From positions 1-18,045 of the forward strand of contig DYKH01000106.1 in the NCBI GenBank assembly GCA_020722685.1: a stretch of 18,045 nt of DNA. Direction: 5' to 3'. The position numbers and the translations under genes were made by a program. The DNA is from Caldithrix sp. Its GTDB lineage: Bacteria; KSB1; UBA2214; DYKH01. Below, one piece after another: positions 10,578-15,268 of the stretch (position 1 is its first letter; each line of letters begins with the position of its first letter). Below the pieces are notes generated by a model. It was not told the DNA's origin, ran no database searches, and saw only the letters and a list, made by a program, of their open reading frames with translations.

Positions 10578-13500
10578 GCTACTCCATATCATCAAGCCTA
10601 AGCGAAGGATTGGAAATTGCCATCGTCGGCATGGCAGGAAGATTTCCGGGGGCCAAAAACGTCAAAGAGTTTTGGCGCAACCTACGCAATGGAATCGAAA
10701 GCATTTCCTTTTTCTCTGATGAAGAGCTACTCAAGGCCGGCGTGGATGCCGAAACCTTGAAGGATCCAAGGTACGTGAAAGCCCGCGGCATCTTGCAAGA
10801 CGAAGACCAGTTTGATGCCGACTTTTTCGGTATCTTTCCGCGCGAGGCAGAGATCATCAATCCGCAGCAGCGGTTCTTTTTGGAATGCTCTTGGGAAGCC
10901 TTGGAGGATGCGGGTTATGACCCGGGCACGTACCAAGGCTTGATCGGAGTTTTTGGCGGAGTGGGCATGGATACCTATTCCCTCCGCTACTTGGCCGCCA
11001 AGAACGGCGCCATAAAGCCCGCCGAAGGATATCAACTGGTGATCAGCAATGAGAAGGACTTTCTCACCACCCGCGTCTCTTACAAGCTGAATCTGCGCGG
11101 CCCTAGTCTTGATGTGCAAACCGGCTGCTCGACCTCGTTGGTGGCGGTGCACATCGCCTGCCAGAATTTGCTGAATTATCAGTGCGACATGGCCCTGGCT
11201 GGCGGGGTTACCATCATGCTGCCGCAAAAGCAAGGCTATTTTTACGAAGAGGGAATGATTACCTCGCCGGATGGACACTGCCGGGCATTTGCCGCCGACG
11301 CAAAGGGAACCGTCGCCGGTAACGGCGTCGGCGTGGTGGTTCTCAAGAGGCTTGCCGATGCCATTGCCGATGGCGATCACATCTATGCGGTCATCAAAGG
11401 CTCGGCCTATAACAACGATGGCTCGATGAAAGTCGGTTTCACCGCGCCCAGTGTGGAAGGTCAGGCTGACGTGATTGCCGCAGCTCAAGCGATAGCCGAA
11501 ACCAGTCCGGAAACCATCAGCTATATCGAGGCGCACGGCACCGGGACGCCTTTGGGAGATCCTATCGAAATCACTGCTCTCACGAAGGTATTTCGTTCTG
11601 TGACAGATAAGAATGGATTCTGCGCGATTGGCTCGGTGAAAACCAACGTCGGCCATTTGGATGCCGCGGCGGGAATCGCCGGTCTTATCAAGACGGCCTT
11701 GGCACTGCAGCACGGCCAATTGCCGCCCAGCCTGCATTTTGATCAGCCCAATCCCAAAATTGACTTTGACAACAGTCCGTTCTATGTGAACAACAAGCTA
11801 CGGGAATGGAAGACGCCCGCCGGCATGCCGCGACGAGCTGGGGTAAGCTCGTTCGGTATAGGCGGAACCAATGCGCACGTTATTCTGGAAGAGGCGCCAA
11901 AAGTACCGGCTACGCCAAGCATGCGAGACTGGCAGCTCATAACCATTTCCGCGAGATCCGATTTTGCCGTCGAAAGCGCCATCACCAATCTGGTTGATCA
12001 CTTCACGCATCATCAAGACGTGAGCCTGCCGGATGCAGCATTCACCTTGAACGTCGGCAGAAAGGCATTCAACCACCGCCGAATTGCCGTCTGCAATTCC
12101 CTTGAGGATGCCGCGGCGGTTTTGCGGAATCGGGACCCCAAGCGACTGTTCGGTGCATCTCATAGCGATGAGCCCATCAATCCTCCGGTTGTGTTTACCT
12201 TTAGCGGGCAGGGATCGCAATACATCAACATGGGTCGCGGTCTTTATGAAGCCGAGCCTGTATTTAGAGAAGCGGTTGATTATTGTGCGGAATACCTCGA
12301 GAAATTTCTGGGATTCGATTTGCGCGCCGTTCTCTTTCCAAACGACGAGGAAGTGGAAGAAGCTTCTCGTAGAATCAATCAGACCCAGATTACCCAGCCG
12401 GCTTTGTTCGTCCTAGAATACGCATTGGCCAAGCTATGGATCGAATGGGGCGTCAAGCCGCAGGCGATGATCGGCCACAGCATCGGCGAGTACGTCGCCG
12501 CTTGTCTGGCCGGCGTCTTCTCACTCGATGACGCCTTAAAACTGGTGGCAGTGCGCGGCAGCCTCATGCAGTCTATGCCTTCGGGCGCCATGTTGAGCGT
12601 CCCGATGGAGGAAGGCCGGCTTAGGCCGTTGCTGAACGGCAGATTTTCGCTGGCGGCGGTAAACAATCCGTCTCTTTGCGTTGTCGCCGGCAAGCATGAA
12701 GATATGCAGGAATTGGAGCAACAGCTTTTGCAGCAGGGAATCGAAACGCGGCTGCTGCACACTTCCCATGCGTTCCATTCCGAGATGATGGATCCCATTA
12801 TTCGACCTTTTGTCAAGGAGGTCGAGAAAGTGGTGATGAGCTCGCCGCAGATCCCATACATTTCCAACGTTACCGGAAGCTGGATCAGAGAGGAAGATGT
12901 CATGGACCCGGGCTACTGGGGAAGACACCTGCGCAACACCGTGCGATTTTCCGACGGCATTGCCGAGCTGCTGAAAATCCCCGATAGCATCCTCCTTGAA
13001 GTCGGCCCCGGAAACACGCTGACCACCCTGGTGAAGCGTCACCCCGGCCATACAGCAAGCAGAGTGGTCCTCTCCTCCGTTCGTCACGTTCAGGAAAAAC
13101 AGGCCGACGAGGCTTTCATTCTAAACACCCTGGGCAAGCTATGGCTGGTCGGTGTGCAGGTGAACTGGGCCGGCTTTTATCGACATGAGCAGAGGAAGCG
13201 CGTTCCGTTGCCGACCTATCCTTTCGAACGCCAGCGCTATTGGCTTGAGACAAAAGGTTTCGCGCTCGGCGAAACGCTGGGCAAGCCAAGCTTGAGCAAG
13301 AACTCTAATCTGAATGAATGGTTTTACCTTCCCACCTGGAAACGATCAGACTTGACCTCCGCATTGGAGAAGCTTGATTGGGAAACGGTCGCACAGAATT
13401 GGCTACTTTTCATAGATGATGACGACATCGGGATCAGATTAGCCGCTATGCTTGCCGGTCATGAAAGGAAGGTAACCACGGTGGCGGTCGCGGATCATTT

Positions 13501-15250
13501 TCAAAAGATCAGCGACTTTGGTTATGTCATCAATCCCGCCGATCCGCGTGACTATGAATCCCTCATCGCCAGTCTAAAGGAGGACGGCGAGCTGCCAGGC
13601 GCTATCGTGCATCTATGGGGCGTCGACGCCAACGGTAAAGCGGAGGAAGACTGGCCAAGCTTTGAAGTGACGCAGGAACGGGGTTACCGCAGCCTTGTCT
13701 ATCTTGCCCAGAGCTTGGGCAAGCAGAATGTCGTCAATCCTTTGCAGATCGCTGTTGTTACCACCAATTTGCAGGATGTGACCGGCGACGAGAATTTGCG
13801 ACCGGAGAAGGCTACGGTTTTGGGGCCTTGTCAGGTCATCCCGCAGGAATATCAAAACATCGTTTGTCGAAGCATCGATGTCGGCAAATTCGATTTGCAG
13901 CCAAGACGCAAAAACAGGCTGATCGAAAGACTCGTGTTGGAGCTTGCGTCCGCTCAATCGGACCTCATCGTTGCCTATCGCGGAAATCACCGCTGGATTC
14001 AGAGCATGGAAAAGCTGCCGGGGACTAAATATCCGGATGACGCCGCGCTGCTTCGCCATGGGGGAGTCTACCTGATTACCGGCGGATTGGGAAGGATCGG
14101 TTTGACTTTTGCCGAATACCTGGCGGAAAAAAGACAGGCAAAGATCATCCTTCTTGATCAAATCGATTTCCCGCCGCGCGAACAATGGGAAGGCTTGTTG
14201 AACGGCTCTGCAACTTTGGCGGCAACTCGTGCAAGAATCCAACGCTTGTTGGCGATGGAAAGCCAAGGCGCCGCGGTGATGGTTCTGAGCGTCGACATCG
14301 CCAATGAACAGCAGATGCGGCAAGCTGTCGCTGCTGCCACCCGGCGTTTTGGCAAGATCAACGGCGTCTTTCACGCCGCCGGTTTAGTGGGTGCGCAAGC
14401 CATTCGGCCCATTCAAGAAAGCGGACCGGACGATTGGGAGATGCAGTTCAAAGCCAAGATCTGTGGACTGCAAACATTGGCCAAGATTTGCGAAGCGCAG
14501 AATCCCGATTTTATCTTGCTGCAATCTTCTCTGGCGGCGGTGCTAGGCGGCTTGGGATTAGCGGCATATTCTGCGGCTAATTGTTATCTGGATGCCTTTG
14601 CCCGCAAGCAAAATCTTGCCGGCGACCCGCCGTACATTAGCGTCAACTGGGACGCCTGGAAATTCGACGAAGAAGAACGGAACAACAATATCGGCAAGAA
14701 GCTGATGGACTTTGCCGTTACTCCGCAAGAGGGCATAAATGTTCTGCAAAGAATTCTCTCGATGCCACCCATGGCTCAGGTGATTATTTCGACCGGCGAC
14801 TTGCAGCAACGCATGGCTCGGTGGCTCAAACACGAAGCCAAAGCTGGGAGAGATGAGGCCCCTGTGAGCGCGCCTGCTCACGCACGACCCAATTTGCAGA
14901 CAACCTTTGTGCCCCCCAGCAGCGACTTGGAGAAGGAGCTGACGGCGAAATGGCAAGAGCTTTTGGGGATTCAGTCTATCGGCATCTATGACGACTTTTT
15001 TGATCTGGGCGGCAATTCTTTGTTGGGGACGCAATTGCTCTCGCAATTGCGCGATATGTATCGAATGGAGCTGCCAATCCGGACTTTATTTGAGGATCCC
15101 ACAGTCGCCGGGGTTGCGAAGTATATCGAGTCATACAAAGAAAAGGGTCAAGACCATAGAGATATGGACAAGATTGCGGAGACGATCGCACAGGTTCAAA
15201 ACCTTTCTGAAGAAGAGGTGCGCGCCCTGCTTATGCAAGAGAGCCATTAG
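10574..15250 (+). CDS. Type I PKS: KS-AT-KR-carrier protein
   Basis: 1558-residue cytoplasmic module that extends the aminoacyl-bearing chain from gene 2 with malonate and reduces the ketone to an alcohol. KS: about 13-440, Cys185 in QTGCSTSLVAVH, a style I associate with KS domains that follow NRPS modules; His321 (EAHGTG) and His361 (NVGHLDAA). AT: GQGSQ near 545, Ser636 in GHSIGEY, and HAFHS 732-736, predicting malonyl-CoA. Residues about 895-1150 form the structural KR half. KR: TGGLGRIG 1169-1176, Ser1319, Tyr1332, Asn1336 all present. There is no LDD motif and no Trp eight residues before the Tyr, so alcohol stereochemistry is not predictable. Carrier: Ser1482 in DLGGNSLL, a PCP-like sequence common in this module type. 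No DH, so the beta-hydroxyl should persist. The tail ends in LSEEEVRALL. The Asp1195 cofactor residue is unusual. Confidence 0.97.
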   Translation: MSYSISSSLSEGLEIAIVGMAGRFPGAKNVKEFWRNLRNGIESISFFSDEELLKAGVDAETLKDPRYVKARGILQDEDQFDADFFGIFPREAEIINPQQRFFLECSWEALEDAGYDPGTYQGLIGVFGGVGMDTYSLRYLAAKNGAIKPAEGYQLVISNEKDFLTTRVSYKLNLRGPSLDVQTGCSTSLVAVHIACQNLLNYQCDMALAGGVTIMLPQKQGYFYEEGMITSPDGHCRAFAADAKGTVAGNGVGVVVLKRLADAIADGDHIYAVIKGSAYNNDGSMKVGFTAPSVEGQADVIAAAQAIAETSPETISYIEAHGTGTPLGDPIEITALTKVFRSVTDKNGFCAIGSVKTNVGHLDAAAGIAGLIKTALALQHGQLPPSLHFDQPNPKIDFDNSPFYVNNKLREWKTPAGMPRRAGVSSFGIGGTNAHVILEEAPKVPATPSMRDWQLITISARSDFAVESAITNLVDHFTHHQDVSLPDAAFTLNVGRKAFNHRRIAVCNSLEDAAAVLRNRDPKRLFGASHSDEPINPPVVFTFSGQGSQYINMGRGLYEAEPVFREAVDYCAEYLEKFLGFDLRAVLFPNDEEVEEASRRINQTQITQPALFVLEYALAKLWIEWGVKPQAMIGHSIGEYVAACLAGVFSLDDALKLVAVRGSLMQSMPSGAMLSVPMEEGRLRPLLNGRFSLAAVNNPSLCVVAGKHEDMQELEQQLLQQGIETRLLHTSHAFHSEMMDPIIRPFVKEVEKVVMSSPQIPYISNVTGSWIREEDVMDPGYWGRHLRNTVRFSDGIAELLKIPDSILLEVGPGNTLTTLVKRHPGHTASRVVLSSVRHVQEKQADEAFILNTLGKLWLVGVQVNWAGFYRHEQRKRVPLPTYPFERQRYWLETKGFALGETLGKPSLSKNSNLNEWFYLPTWKRSDLTSALEKLDWETVAQNWLLFIDDDDIGIRLAAMLAGHERKVTTVAVADHFQKISDFGYVINPADPRDYESLIASLKEDGELPGAIVHLWGVDANGKAEEDWPSFEVTQERGYRSLVYLAQSLGKQNVVNPLQIAVVTTNLQDVTGDENLRPEKATVLGPCQVIPQEYQNIVCRSIDVGKFDLQPRRKNRLIERLVLELASAQSDLIVAYRGNHRWIQSMEKLPGTKYPDDAALLRHGGVYLITGGLGRIGLTFAEYLAEKRQAKIILLDQIDFPPREQWEGLLNGSATLAATRARIQRLLAMESQGAAVMVLSVDIANEQQMRQAVAAATRRFGKINGVFHAAGLVGAQAIRPIQESGPDDWEMQFKAKICGLQTLAKICEAQNPDFILLQSSLAAVLGGLGLAAYSAANCYLDAFARKQNLAGDPPYISVNWDAWKFDEEERNNNIGKKLMDFAVTPQEGINVLQRILSMPPMAQVIISTGDLQQRMARWLKHEAKAGRDEAPVSAPAHARPNLQTTFVPPSSDLEKELTAKWQELLGIQSIGIYDDFFDLGGNSLLGTQLLSQLRDMYRMELPIRTLFEDPTVAGVAKYIESYKEKGQDHRDMDKIAETIAQVQNLSEEEVRALLMQESH
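15203..15250 (+). other. C-terminal docking-like tail of gene 3
   Basis: The protein ends with LSEEEVRALLMQESH, which closely matches the [10 protein letters not shown] tail of gene 1. Its expected partner is the N-terminus of the NRPS in gene 4, whose first residues (ISKLVADLSPEKRALLERML) form a helical lead-in to the C domain. The docking role is inferred from position and the internal similarity. Confidence 0.5.
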
Positions 15251-15268
15251 GACAGGATGGAGCGAATG
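15248..15268 (+). promoter_or_regulatory. Gene 3-gene 4 junction; two possible ATG starts
   Basis: The stop TAG is at 15248-15250. ATG codons in the same frame lie at 15257 and 15266. AGGA at 15249-15252 sits 4 bases before the first ATG and 13 before the second; GGAG at 15259-15262 sits only 3 bases before the second. I chose 15257, but 15266 would change only three residues. Confidence 0.5.

Noticed and set aside
10727..11737. Antisense open frame of 336 codons opposite the gene 3 KS
   Set aside because: It lies wholly within a coding region with intact KS motifs on the + strand, and its product shows no domain I recognise. It is a by-product of codon bias. The same holds for antisense frames at 6744-7664, 13613-14374 and 9963-10595.
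4146..15250. Trans-AT polyketide synthase
   Set aside because: Both complete PKS modules carry an integrated AT with GQGSQ, GHSIG and HAFHS motifs.
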